Positions 48,104-59,092 of a DNA stretch of 64,000 nucleotides are shown in pieces. The DNA comes from Parietaria judaica (lineage: Eukaryota > Streptophyta > Magnoliopsida > Rosales > Urticaceae): NCBI GenBank assembly GCA_954871525.1, contig OX940868.1, positions 22,997,056-23,061,055 of the forward strand, in the 5' to 3' direction. Every line of letters starts with the position of its first letter. Position 1 is the stretch's first letter. The translations under genes were made by a program, and so were the position numbers. The notes below the pieces were generated by a model. That model worked only from the letters and a program-made list of their open reading frames with translations, ran no database searches and was not told the DNA's origin.

Positions 48104-48624
48104 TAGGAGTGGCAATTTGGGGCCGGACACGAAACACGAAACGCTTACGACACGATTTAAACGGGTATGGGTCTACCATAAATGGATATGGGTCCAACCG
48201 TGTTGAACACGATTAACACGATTAAATAACGGGTAAACACGACACGAACACGATAACATGATGGGACCCAATTAGACACGATTAAATAGTGAAAAGTAAC
48301 ATTTTATGCATTTTATATGTGTTATTAAGTGTTTTGATACTTATTATATATGTAATTTATGTTTTTATTTGATTAATTGCGTCATACAATTGATGAACAT
48401 AAAATATTGTTACTAAAATTGTATATGAGTATAAATTGAATTAATTTATCATTTATAAATACATGAATCTATTAACTGGGTTAAACGGGTAGACACGATA
48501 AACACGTTATTTAAATAGGTCGGGTCTGGGTTTCGTCTTCTAACACGATTAATAAATGGGGCGGGTTTAGGTCTTGATAAAATAAGTGACACTAAAAGAC
48601 ACCTAATCCGAATTGCCACCCCTA
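48104..48624. mobile_element. Non-autonomous hAT-like element (TAGGAGTGGCAA ends)
   Basis: 521 bp with inverted termini TAGGAGTGGCAAttt and aattGCCACCCCTA (one mismatch). It is flanked by an exact 8-bp duplication, ctgtcgtt, at 48096-48103 and 48625-48632. The left half is rich in acacga- and cacgatta-type repeats. There is no transposase. The insertion interrupted one of the TGTCGTT words that recur in this window. Confidence 0.9.
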
Positions 48625-48632
48625 CTGTCGTT

Positions 48633-51554
48633 TTTAACAGGTAAGTGACACTGAAAGACACTTAACAACCGGGTCCCGAAACCCGAAACGCCATTATCAA
48701 GTCTTCGCCCGCCTAATCCGCTTGCCCACACTTTCATAAAGATTAATAGACGGGCTGCCCATCTTTCAGATTTAGGCCAAGCAGGTTTTGCCGGTCTAGA
48801 AATAATCAACCACGAGCCGGATTGTCCACAGGCAAAAAAATCAGGGGAAGGCACGGCTTGCCCGTCTTCAGTACTATTATCTAACGTATTTTAATTTTTG
48901 AGAGCTGATAATTTTTTATGCATGGAAAATATGGAGGGTAAAAATGTGTTGATTATATGTATGTACATTGTATATATACGAGTAATGGTCAATAATTGGT
49001 TGATATATGAATTATGAGCCCAAAAGCAAACGAGTGGGACTGCTTTTTTGAACTTTAGACATGGGAATTTACGCACAAAAGACTCTTGAATTCAGCAAAA
49101 TATGCAAACAAATAAATTAAAGCAGTTTTTTGGGATGAAAAGACAAACGCAAAGTTATATTTTATGGCCTTCCTCGTCCATCATCTATTAATGCCTCTCA
49201 AATTCTCATTACCCTAGTTACCATAATCTATAAATATATATTAGCACTCACCTTTGTCGACTGTAATCCGAAAACTTGCAATAAACCTTATACATGTGAC
49301 TCATTTTATTATTAGTCTTTGGTTAACAAAACAAGAGCATTAGTGACAATAATCAAGTTAAAGAACAGATTTTGTTGCCTAATAAATGGGAGCCTACATA
49401 CATAGCTACCATATTGGATAAAAGAAATGTCGAAAAAAAGGAAATTTGTGTTGGAGAGTTTGGTGCAACTTCACATCTTGCCAGCTATACTCTTTTACTT
49501 CACATCTTATTATTATTTATATCTATTAAAATAAATACTATACATTATATAATCTTCCTTGAATGGAAATGTTTAAAAGCTCTAGTGTACACCTAATAAT
49601 CAACTGCATAAAGGCTTTGCAGCTTTCTATTTGTTACTTATATATGTTTTTATTCCTTGAGAATTTTCATTATATTTTTTCAATGGGTCTCAGAAAATTA
49701 AATTGTGTATTGGTAGTTGAATCGGATTGATGGTTTTCATGTAATTTAGATTGTTAAATTAAAATATTATAGCCTTTGTACTACATTGCCCTATACTTTA
49801 GACTTTTGTTATCTTTAAAATTGCTGTAACCATTTTTATATTTGGGCATTGAAAGGGACACAAAGATCCTGACCTAACTATATATATATCATCTATCACT
49901 ACTGCAAAATAGTATTAAATTAAATCTTCGCATTCCAGCAACATATCCGTAATTAAAAGAACGACATCCCGGCGCATATGCATATTCCGTGGAATGTGAG
50001 TGCGCCGGCAAGATTTTAAACATTGCCGGCACAAATATAAAGTAGTGAAACGCTTTAACCCGGCACAATTAAAGTAAAAAAAAAAAAAAAATGTCGCCAA
50101 TGCTTTAATACGTGAGCATTCATCGATCACCGTTTGTGAAATGCTCGAGAAATATTAAATATTAAAAATTTAAATTAAATGTCAATGATATAGTAATTTA
50201 GAAAGAATATTCCAAAATTGGAGGTAACAAAAGCTTGAAGCCACCAAACTCTTTGAGAAAATTAAGTACGTAATTTATTGGTCCCCATCATTTGTATATC
50301 TTCCGATAATTAATAATATATTGAAATGAATATAGTCATTCAATAACTATATGACATTATCAGCATATTGTATATTGATTTAGTTTTTGTGTGAGGTCAA
50401 AGAAGTAAGAGGATTAGGCAACATTATCTGTTTGTTTAAGTGATTAATGAATGTTGAAGCTTGGAATTAAATTAGTAGTACGACAAGCTAGCTGTTTAAC
50501 TGCTTCGACACACTGGCCCCACCACTTCTTCCTCCCATCGAATCTATCTACCATCAACATACATATTTTATGTGAGTAGACTTCTATTATAGTCTTTGTG
50601 TTTTTTGTTTTTTACTGATACATAATTTCTTGAGAGTTTCCACTCCAGTAAATATTATGATTAACATTAATTAGTTTCAAGAGAGTTTTTTTATTTATAA
50701 TTATAATTATTATTATTATCAGTTGACAGACTGACTGGTCCTCCATCTCTTTCTTTCTTTCTTTCTCTCTCCTTAAAACAACAAAAACAAAGATGTCAGG
50801 AGAGAGAAAGCATGAAAGAGACAGAAAGCTAAATAATAATAAGATTTATTTATTTACTATGTGCTGCCCTGCTGCTAATGCTATACGATCCTCCTACACC
50901 ACGCACCATTTGTGTGCTATATTTACTCCAATAGTATATAACTATATATTATGATATTTTCTCAATAATAAAAAAAAATATAAAAGTCTAACGAAAGAAG
51001 AAATACCCATTTGCTCATCAGAGAAACAGCATGAAGAGAAGAACGACCTCTTTCTTCCTCAACGATCCACTTTTCTTTTTCTCTACAGGTGATTATATCT
51101 TTTTCCTGCTCTGCGTTGAACTCTTTATTTTTATTTTATTTATTTATGTTTCTGTTTGGAATCCTTGTTTGTACGAATGAATCTCCAACGACCTTCGAGC
51201 TTTCTTCAACTGAAAATCTTGGATCATTCATACCGTATTTGCAGATTTGCGAATTGTACAATCTGGGTTTTGTACGTATATTTCAATTTCGTTTTTTCTT
51301 TTTTCTTTTTTCTCTTCTTTTGCCCAAAGTTTGGTACTTTTTCTGATAAAACAGCTTGGACTTTTCTGGGTAAGTCATTTTCTTGACCTAATTAAGCTTG
51401 TGATATTCAACATTTCAACTGAATATCATACGCTATTGGACTGTGGATATGGTTTTCTAATAGTGTTTTGGTGTATTGCATCTTGAAGACAAGTGTTGGT
51501 GTATTGCTCAATGAGGATGGAATCCCGGGTTTGATCGATTAATCGTTGAACAAA
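48633..51554. other. Gene-free interval and 5' leader of the DUF863 gene
   Basis: 48633-48880 continues with cgggtcccgaaacccg-type text, perhaps an adjacent degraded element. At 49897-50047, cactactgcaaaat pairs loosely with aaagtagtg and encloses inverted ccggc words; this may be a small CACTA-like element but lacks a matching 3-bp duplication. A leader exon of the DUF863 gene may end at the ctctacag|gtgatt donor near 51089. A pyrimidine-rich patch at 50740-50775 could mark its promoter. No other gene seen. Confidence 0.45.
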
Positions 51555-53242
51555 ATGCTGATGCCGCGGGATTTCGACCTGAATGAAGTCGATTTATGTG
51601 CCGATTCGGGGCATTTGTATACGGAGACGCTTAATGAAGCTTTCAGGAAGACAATGCTGAGTCAGCAGTTTCTGTTTCAGAACCAGGCAAGGCTAAGACC
51701 GCTTGATTCAGGAACCGGGATCACATGTTACACTCAACTTCATTGTGATTTACGACGTTTTTTCTGTGCCGATTTGCATTTTAGGTTCATGAACTCCATC
51801 GAGTCTATCAGACGCAGAAGACGCTGATGCAATTTGATTGTTACGATTCGAATGAAGTGAGAAAAATTGAAAATTGATACAGCTTTTTTGAGGTTTAGTA
51901 CTTGTGAATTCTTCGATTTGCAAGGACTAAATACAGTAGCGTTTGCTTTCAGGTCAGCGTGACACATTCTAGGAGCCAAGAGTTTAGCAATAGGCTTCAG
52001 CGACAGCCATTCGGTCACGTCGGTAAGATCATTAAATTTTTGGATTAATATAAATGCGTATCATATGCTGAATTGGGCTGAGCTTATTTGATCTCTGTTA
52101 TATGTTTGCAGATCGTCCAGACAGTTTTAAGCTTTCACCGAGTGTCGGTGATGGCGAGAAGCAGAAGCAAAGAGGCCAGAGCGCTTTCTTCGGTTGTGAC
52201 GTTATAGATCTTGAAGAATCGATGGGAACAATGTCGAATTGTGATTCGGCGAATGAACAGTCTTGTGATACTGGCCCAAAGAACGATCGAACAATCGGTA
52301 CCGATAGCTTTGCCATTTAATAATTTTCTAGTTCGGAAATCTACGATGAACTGAAGATATTGAGCGGCTTGTTTTTTAATCGCAGATTCAAAACCCCGTA
52401 ATCGCAGTTTGTCCTCCGAGAAGTTACAAATAAGTTCGTCTGTGACGTTTGACTTTGACCTTAACAAAGTTTACTGTGATGACTCGTCTTGTCATTCCAA
52501 TGAGCAGATGGTGATTCATCCCTCAACAGCCAGCTCATCAGATGCTTTCCATGAGCTATTTGGCAACTCCGAATCACAAATCGGGACTGGAGACTCCATG
52601 AATTCCTCCGGTGAAGCAAACATTGAGAAGCGAATTTCAGAAGATGATGAACTAGTACATTCAGATCACACTCATGTTGATTCAGCTTCACCGGAAAACG
52701 GCCACGTAGGCGAGAACGAATCCAGCGGTGGAGAGACCGCACAATCTGAAGTAAAAGCGGCAAAACTTTCATCAATTGATGAATTATCCGACAAGAAAAG
52801 ATGGTGCGAAGAGCTGGACGCAATTACCCTTTTGACCCTGGAGGCAGCTGAGTCGCTTATGCACATTTCTTTTGAGTGGAGCATAGCGAAACCCCAACAA
52901 TCGTGCGACTCGTTCGAGCAACTCACTCTGGATCTTAAGGACTGCGTTGACGATGACGTGTCGTCGAAGCACGCTGAGGTGGATATAACTGAGAATAAGG
53001 ATTCCGGTGTGAAGATAAGGCGTGGAAGGAGATTGAAGGACTTCCAGAGGGACATACTTCCGGGAATGGTGTCTCTCTCCAGACACGAAATTCGGGAGGA
53101 TATTAACATTCTCGAGGGGGTTTTGAGGTCAAGAGAGTACCGGAAAATGCAAGCTGAGAACGTTGGCGATGGACACATTAACTGGTGTCTGCCCGCAAGA
53201 AGCAGGCGATCGCGGCTCGGTGGGGCCAAGCGCCGGAGATAG
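51555..53242 (+). CDS. DUF863 family protein
   Basis: Plant-specific protein of unknown function, 438 aa. Exons: 51555-51686, 51785-51856, 51953-52022, 52112-52297, 52386-53242. An in-frame TAA at 51540-51542 lies upstream, so the ATG at 51555 is the first possible. The N-terminus has FRKTMLSQQFLFQNQ joined to VHELHRVYQTQKTLM, the conserved front helix of the family. The C-terminus has RRGRRLKDFQRDILPGMVSL and LSRHEIREDINILEGVLRSR, the conserved end. DFDLN occurs at 7-11 and again in FDFDLNKVY; DLN motifs can act as EAR-type repression motifs, an inference. The middle is acidic and Ser-rich, probably disordered. Exon 1 is followed by gcaagg, so intron 1 appears to be GC-AG. Likely nuclear, not proven. 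Confidence 0.88.
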
Positions 53243-56200
53243 ACTCTGATTTGTTTATGTTAATAATAGTATCAACCTGACTCTAGAATTCTTAACAGAT
53301 AGGAGTGTGATTCAGTGAGAAAACGACAATGTTTGGTGTCTAGAATATAGGCTATTGAAGTTGATGATGAGTTTCAGAATTTGTTTGGTGAAAATATTAG
53401 GCCACTTTTGTGTTTCTTAATGGCAACAGAAAGTAAAACCAAATTAATTACGCATTATTGCTTCTTACCTAAAAAAGGTAGATTTTCTGAGCTTATAATA
53501 TACAAAAATCCAATCTGCTTGAGATTCATTTTTATGTGTGTGTTTTTTTTTTTTTTAATTTGGTCAATAAAAAATAACAATAATTTACTCTAATTGACCA
53601 TTAAAATGTGTGATCCTTTATAAAAGTTGACCATCTAGAGAACCTTTTTCAATCTGTTAGAAACTGTGGAGGATTAAGTGATTCAGTTTCCGTCTGAGCT
53701 TTTAGCCTCCGAATGGACTGGTGTTTTCCGGCGAGGACAACCAGTCACTTCTGCTGGAAAAGAAGGTCAACGATTTCTTGCAATGCAAGCTATAAGCCAA
53801 TTGATAATAATTATTGAATCCTTGATCTTCTCAAACTGATACCTGATATAGTTGGTCAAAAACCCATTTCATCTTCTTTGGTTACACAAAATATGATAAT
53901 TTTTAGTGACTTATAGACACTTTGTCAACGAAAAGTCAAACTTGGACTTGTTTTAAGCACGATTTCAGGTATGAAATTGGTTTGAAAGACAATATGGATG
54001 GTTGCATCTCAATTGCTTAGATAAACAGCCGTTACATGAAAAAACAAATAAAAATATAGTTAGATTATTTGTGTGATTTACCTAAAAATTGTATTACGAG
54101 ATGTTAGACCCACTTACCTACATATAAACGTTTGGGTTAGGGTACTTTGGGAATTTAAGGGGGTGTCAGGTTTTTACATTTTCAGAGACCAATTTTTTGC
54201 TTTGGTTTCAAACAATGTCATACTTGTTTTAGTAGATCGTGTTTAGTTATTAGTTATCTCTGTTTCCACATACCGTTCTCGTAAATCAGTAAAAAATTTA
54301 ATAAAAAAAACAAAAAGCGACTTGAAATTGTTTTCTATATTTTGGTCTAACTTAATTAAAATGATATAAACTCATATAACAAAAAAACAATTGTACAACT
54401 TTATATTAAATTACTTAAACATGTAATTATACTATTAAATTTGAATATATTTTTGTAGTAACGTAAATATTATTTAGCCATAATATTAATACATTTTACT
54501 TTCAAATCAAACATACTTTCAACATAAATTTTGTTTGATTTAATTATTTTATATTTATTTTTTATTCAGTTCAACCACATATTAACAAAATGGTTAACCA
54601 AACAGTGTTTCAAAATCAAACTCCGAAACCAAGTTGCTAGACTGAAGTCTCATATTAATTTTCCAAACCAAATTGCAAAACTGACTTCCCAATCCAGCTA
54701 ACCAACGCTATCTTAAATGTCTTATTTATTTTTATGCTGTATTATGGTTATTATTTAGAATACTTATATGCTATGTTTTTGGGATCATATATAATGCTTT
54801 GTTTTAGTTGAAAATTTATATAGAAGGATGTGGTTTGTGTTGCAAAATAATCTCTGTTTTGGTAGATTCACGTTGCTTTGTACCAGTAACTTTTCTGTTT
54901 TAGATATGCTCGACTAATGCAAAATTAAACAAAACAACTAAGGAAGTAAGTACAATCATCTCTTTCATTCTCCCAAAACCAGTCGTCAAGAAGCAATGGA
55001 ATAGTATATATATTGACGTTTCCGGCCGTTGGCCTGGTCTAAGCCTCAAGCTCTGCAATATAAGATTGAAGAGACTCACTTTTTTGTCCCATTTATCTTC
55101 AAGTGATGGAGGAGAGCGAGAATTCAGCCAAAGATTTATATATGAATTCCTACCAAGTTGTGAGTGTTCATTGATTTGTTATGCATGTTGGGTTTTTATG
55201 GTCACAAGCGGCCCTTGATTAGACTTTCAACACATTGGATACTTGTTCATTTATTTTTTGACAAATCTAAGAGCAACCCCACGAAAAAATATATTGACAT
55301 TAATTTTATCTTCCCCAAGATCCTCAAATTGATTATATATCATGTCTCCTACACTGAATTATGGAGAATCATTTTGAGATGGAAATGTGCAATGAATAGT
55401 TGTTGTATATTTGAATAATTGCATTTTTCAGCCCTATATTTGCCAATATTACTTCAAGTGGTGATCAAGCCACTTTTTGCCTACTGGGGCAACCGCCTCC
55501 ACTTGCCGGTCTAAGTTTGTCTCTGAATTATTTATTTTTACAATTATTTTCTACCATTTTTCTTTAATTTCTTTTTGGATATGTACATAACTCTTGCTAT
55601 TACAATGGAATTGTGTACATTGTATATAGCGCATTTGATTATTGTTATTGAAAAAAAGATGCTAGAAATCGCATAAAATTTAACTAAAGTTGGGTTCTCA
55701 ATAAATATTAAAACTTCCCTATTCAGAGAAAAAAAAAATTTGAATTGGTTTGAGCATAGATAGAGCGGTTATTGTATCTTTTAATTCCATAATATAATAG
55801 ATTGCGAAATTGATGCATCATTATGAGAAAACTCCATCAATCATGGAAACATGAAAGCATAGCATCATTGTTTTCTTTGAAAGTGTCCATATTCTTTGTC
55901 ATCAAGATCATTACACTCACAGCACACACAGCCACATAACATAGATATCATAAGCTTTTAACAAAATAAAATAAAAAATCAATTGTATTCCGTGTCACAT
56001 AAACACGTGCATTCTATTTTATTATATTTATTGACTTATGTTTGTCCATGAACATATCGTCTTAATAGCTTATCACGTTGTGAAGTTTTGTGCAAAACAA
56101 GGAGAGATAGAGATAGGTTAATAAATTTTTAAGCAAAATGACTGACCACAATGCTTATATGAGAGAAGGACCATATGCTCTCAAATCTCAATGATGATGA

Positions 56201-57202
56201 TCGTTTCAACTTGACATGTATATTCCACCATGTTAAATGTTAATTAATGTTGGTTGAAAACTTTTTCTTGTAAAGTTTAAATAAGATGTTTCCCAACAAT
56301 TTTAAATCGTCACCAAAAATAACCAACGCTTTTCTTAACCATAGTTTCTACTCAAGTCATGAGGCATAATGCATATGAGGTCTCTTCATATATTAGTATT
56401 TAGTTGTAAGTTCTAAGTAGATATGTGTTTCCAAAGTGGGTCCACTTATGCAATCTATATAGTTGGATTCAAACTTATACATATTAGGGAAAATAGTGAT
56501 ATAAGTACCTAAAGTTTTCTATTTTTTCATTAAGTTTCCATTTTTCGACGGCGAAAATTGCAAAACTCGGTCGATTATAGCTAGGATTCAAATGTTTGAG
56601 GAAGGTTATTACGATTGACGCATGTCACTTGTGTAATCAGTTCAAAAGTGTATTACTCATAGCAATCGCTATGGATTTCGATGGTCATATTTCCCCCCTA
56701 ACTTTCGATATTATAGATCCAAAAAAATATTTAAATGAATTGCAACGTGGCACGCCGCCTCAGCTATTAAATCAAGTTGTCTTCTTCTTTTGTTTATTTA
56801 CATATTCGTATTCTGTATTGAACCAATCGATTTGGATGTGAATTTTGCTCGTTAGATATTTGTGTGAAGTTTGTGTTTTGGTGTAGAGCTGCAAGCCTGC
56901 AAAAGATATAGCGAAAAAATGGGTTATAGTGAGGTGGTGTGTCAACGTGGCAGTCCACTGCCACGTTTAAAAAAATTGGAAGAAATTTAATGACTAACGG
57001 ACGGTAGAAATATTGGATGAATTTGAAGTTAATGCACATTTGTAAAATTTGATTACTTATGCCGATATTAATTCGGTTTGACTCTATGTTTGCAAGAACT
57101 TATCCAAAGTTTGATCACTTTTGCCCTTAATATCCCTATTTAATATTTATAGTAATGTATTATAAACTAAAAAGATATTCTCTTAATGGTGGTAAAATCA
57201 AT
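53243..57202. other. Gene-free interval
   Basis: AT-rich. An AACGACA word lies near 53322, just past the DUF863 stop. 54150-54740 and 56486-57134 have the look of degraded DNA transposons. The latter starts tagggaaaatagtgatataag and ends, inverted, tagggatattaagggcaaaagtg, but I see no clear target-site duplication. Open frames inside (for example 56596-56841) have no family features. Confidence 0.45.
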
Positions 57203-57342
57203 CAAACTTGTTGGCTTAATGGTAAGTTCACTACATATCTCTACAAGAGGTCACGGATTCAAATCCAGTGGGATGCAAATGTGTGACCCCTTTACATATC
57301 GTAAACTTGACCAATAGTATCACATGTTCTTACATTAAATAT
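57203..57342 (+). mobile_element. tRNA-derived SINE, copy 2
   Basis: Homologous over about 140 bp to the copy at 7071-7213. It shares ctctacaagaggtca, box B-like gattcaaatcc, and ccctttacatatcgtaaactt. Box A-like ggcttaatggtaagttc is more diverged. Similarity is about 75-80% by eye. Confidence 0.78.
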
Positions 57343-58006
57343 AAAAAATGATATTTCGGTCATTAGTTCCACCCCATTTATAAAATATGGTAAAGTCGAT
57401 TATTGTATCAGTTTTTAAAATAAAAAGCCTACCCCGTACCGTTTTAGTAATTATAATTTGAAAAATACCAATATATTATATTCAGTAAATTAGAAGTATT
57501 TTACCTACTCCGAATGTTAAATGGGGGCTAATCTTTTGGAAATGATGACGAATAATATATTGGAAATGAAGCTGTAAATAAAATTAAAAAGTTCAATAAA
57601 GGAGGAATATCTCCTAAAACATTCGCAAATGGAAATAATGATATTTCTTATTGTTTTTTAAATGTATGGGAATATTAAAGATATATACTAAACATTCATT
57701 AGAAAAATGCTGAAGAAAGAAAATGTTCAACGAATTTATTACAAAATTCAAATGAGCAAATGGTTCTGATTTGAATGTAAAAACAAAATCCTCAACGGCA
57801 ATCATTCTCTATGTATTGGAAGTTCCTTAACTTTCTTTCGAAACACCAAAAAATTATTTGCGAACTTCCTATATAGTCTCGAGTTCTTGCACCTCCGTTT
57901 TTCAGTTTGTGCGAAGCTCAAAATTATTCATTTTTTTATAATATCTGAGTTTAGAGTTTGCTGGTTCCGTTCGCCATTGTAAAGACGACGATTACGTTGT
58001 TTTATC

Positions 58007-58177
58007 ATGGGAAGTCGACGCTATCCGGTAAATGAGGCGGATCGCTTTAAGGAAAGCGTCTCTGGCGTGACTCGGCCCCTATCTCACCTTTGTTTGATAA
58101 GAAACATCGCTGGAGAACCACTGCCGAAACGAAATCCGATCTTCAATAAATCTTCAAAGTTCTTATTTAAACTCTAA
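58007..58177 (+). CDS. Possible small ORF, 56 codons
   Basis: An ATG at 58007 opens a frame of 56 residues beginning MGSRRYPVNEADRFKE and ending KSSKFLFKL. It lies in a patch less AT-rich than its surroundings (57950-58150). The composition is mixed and protein-like, but I recognise no family and see no splice sites that would extend it. It could be a truncated gene fragment or chance. Confidence 0.2.
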   Translation: MGSRRYPVNEADRFKESVSGVTRPLSHLCLIRNIAGEPLPKRNPIFNKSSKFLFKL

Positions 58178-58284
58178 GACTATGTTTTTAATATTTCTTC
58201 GTAGTTATACTTATAGAGAACATACATTATTTATAATATAATCGGTAGTAATGACAATGTTCTCGGCGTTCTCGACGATGTCGG

Positions 58285-58708
58285 CAGTGGCAGAATCATG
58301 AATTATGTACTGGGGGGTTAGATATAATTTTTTTGTCAAAACTTAATTTGAGGGGGTTATATTTAAATTTTAGTGATAGTTAAGGGGGGGGGGGGGGGGG
58401 GGGGGCTTAACTAAAATTTTATATAAAATTACACTAAAAAAATAGGGTATTATTGTACAAATTTTTTTTGGAAGGGGTGGTTTGAACCAAGGTTTTAAAT
58501 ACCGCTTGCCGATGTCGTTTTGCACTTTTCATTTTACGGATATATCGCTTGTCGATGTGTATCTCATAGGTAAGTCGATGGATATGTCGATGGACATATC
58601 GTTTCGCATATCCTCAAAAAAAGATTTTCGATAGGCATGCCGATGGATATTCGAGAAATTTAATACCTTGGTTTGAACCACCCCCTTCTTCAAATGCTTC
58701 GGCCATTG
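58285..58708. mobile_element. Probable degraded hAT-like element containing a poly-G run
   Basis: Imperfect inverted ends, cagtggcagaa at the left and ttcggccattg at the right. They are flanked by 8-bp words differing at one base, gatgtcgg (58277-58284) and gatatcgg (58709-58716). Inside, a run of 22 G occupies 58384-58405, and another part repeats gatatgtcgatgg-type words. No coding capacity. Less certain than the other hAT-like calls. Confidence 0.55.
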
Positions 58709-58716
58709 GATATCGG

Positions 58717-59055
58717 TGACATGTAGTCGATAGTAATTTTAAATAAATAATACAATATATCGAAAATATCACATTCATGATATTAAGATTCTTTTACATT
58801 TATTTAAACTACTAAAAAATACTTCAATATGCAATATAAATCATAATATAAAGCAAAACTATCTCATACAATATATACCCATATTGTTGACCTGCTAAAA
58901 CAAAATAAAAATATATAATATAATGGTTTGTCAGTTTGTACAGTGACACTAAACCGCCTTTAACAAAAGAAAGAAACATTGTCTATGAATCACTCACATA
59001 TTCTTCTGAATTATATGTATTCGCGGGGTTAATGTGGAAAACCAATAGGAATATG

Positions 59056-59092
<37 letters not shown>

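Noticed and set aside
49897..50047. Small CACTA-like element
   Set aside because: Ends pair only weakly and no matching 3-bp target duplication is visible, so it is mentioned only in the interval note.
52461..53229. Minus-strand frames inside the DUF863 gene
   Set aside because: Antisense shadows of the coding exon; the plus frame carries the conserved family ends.
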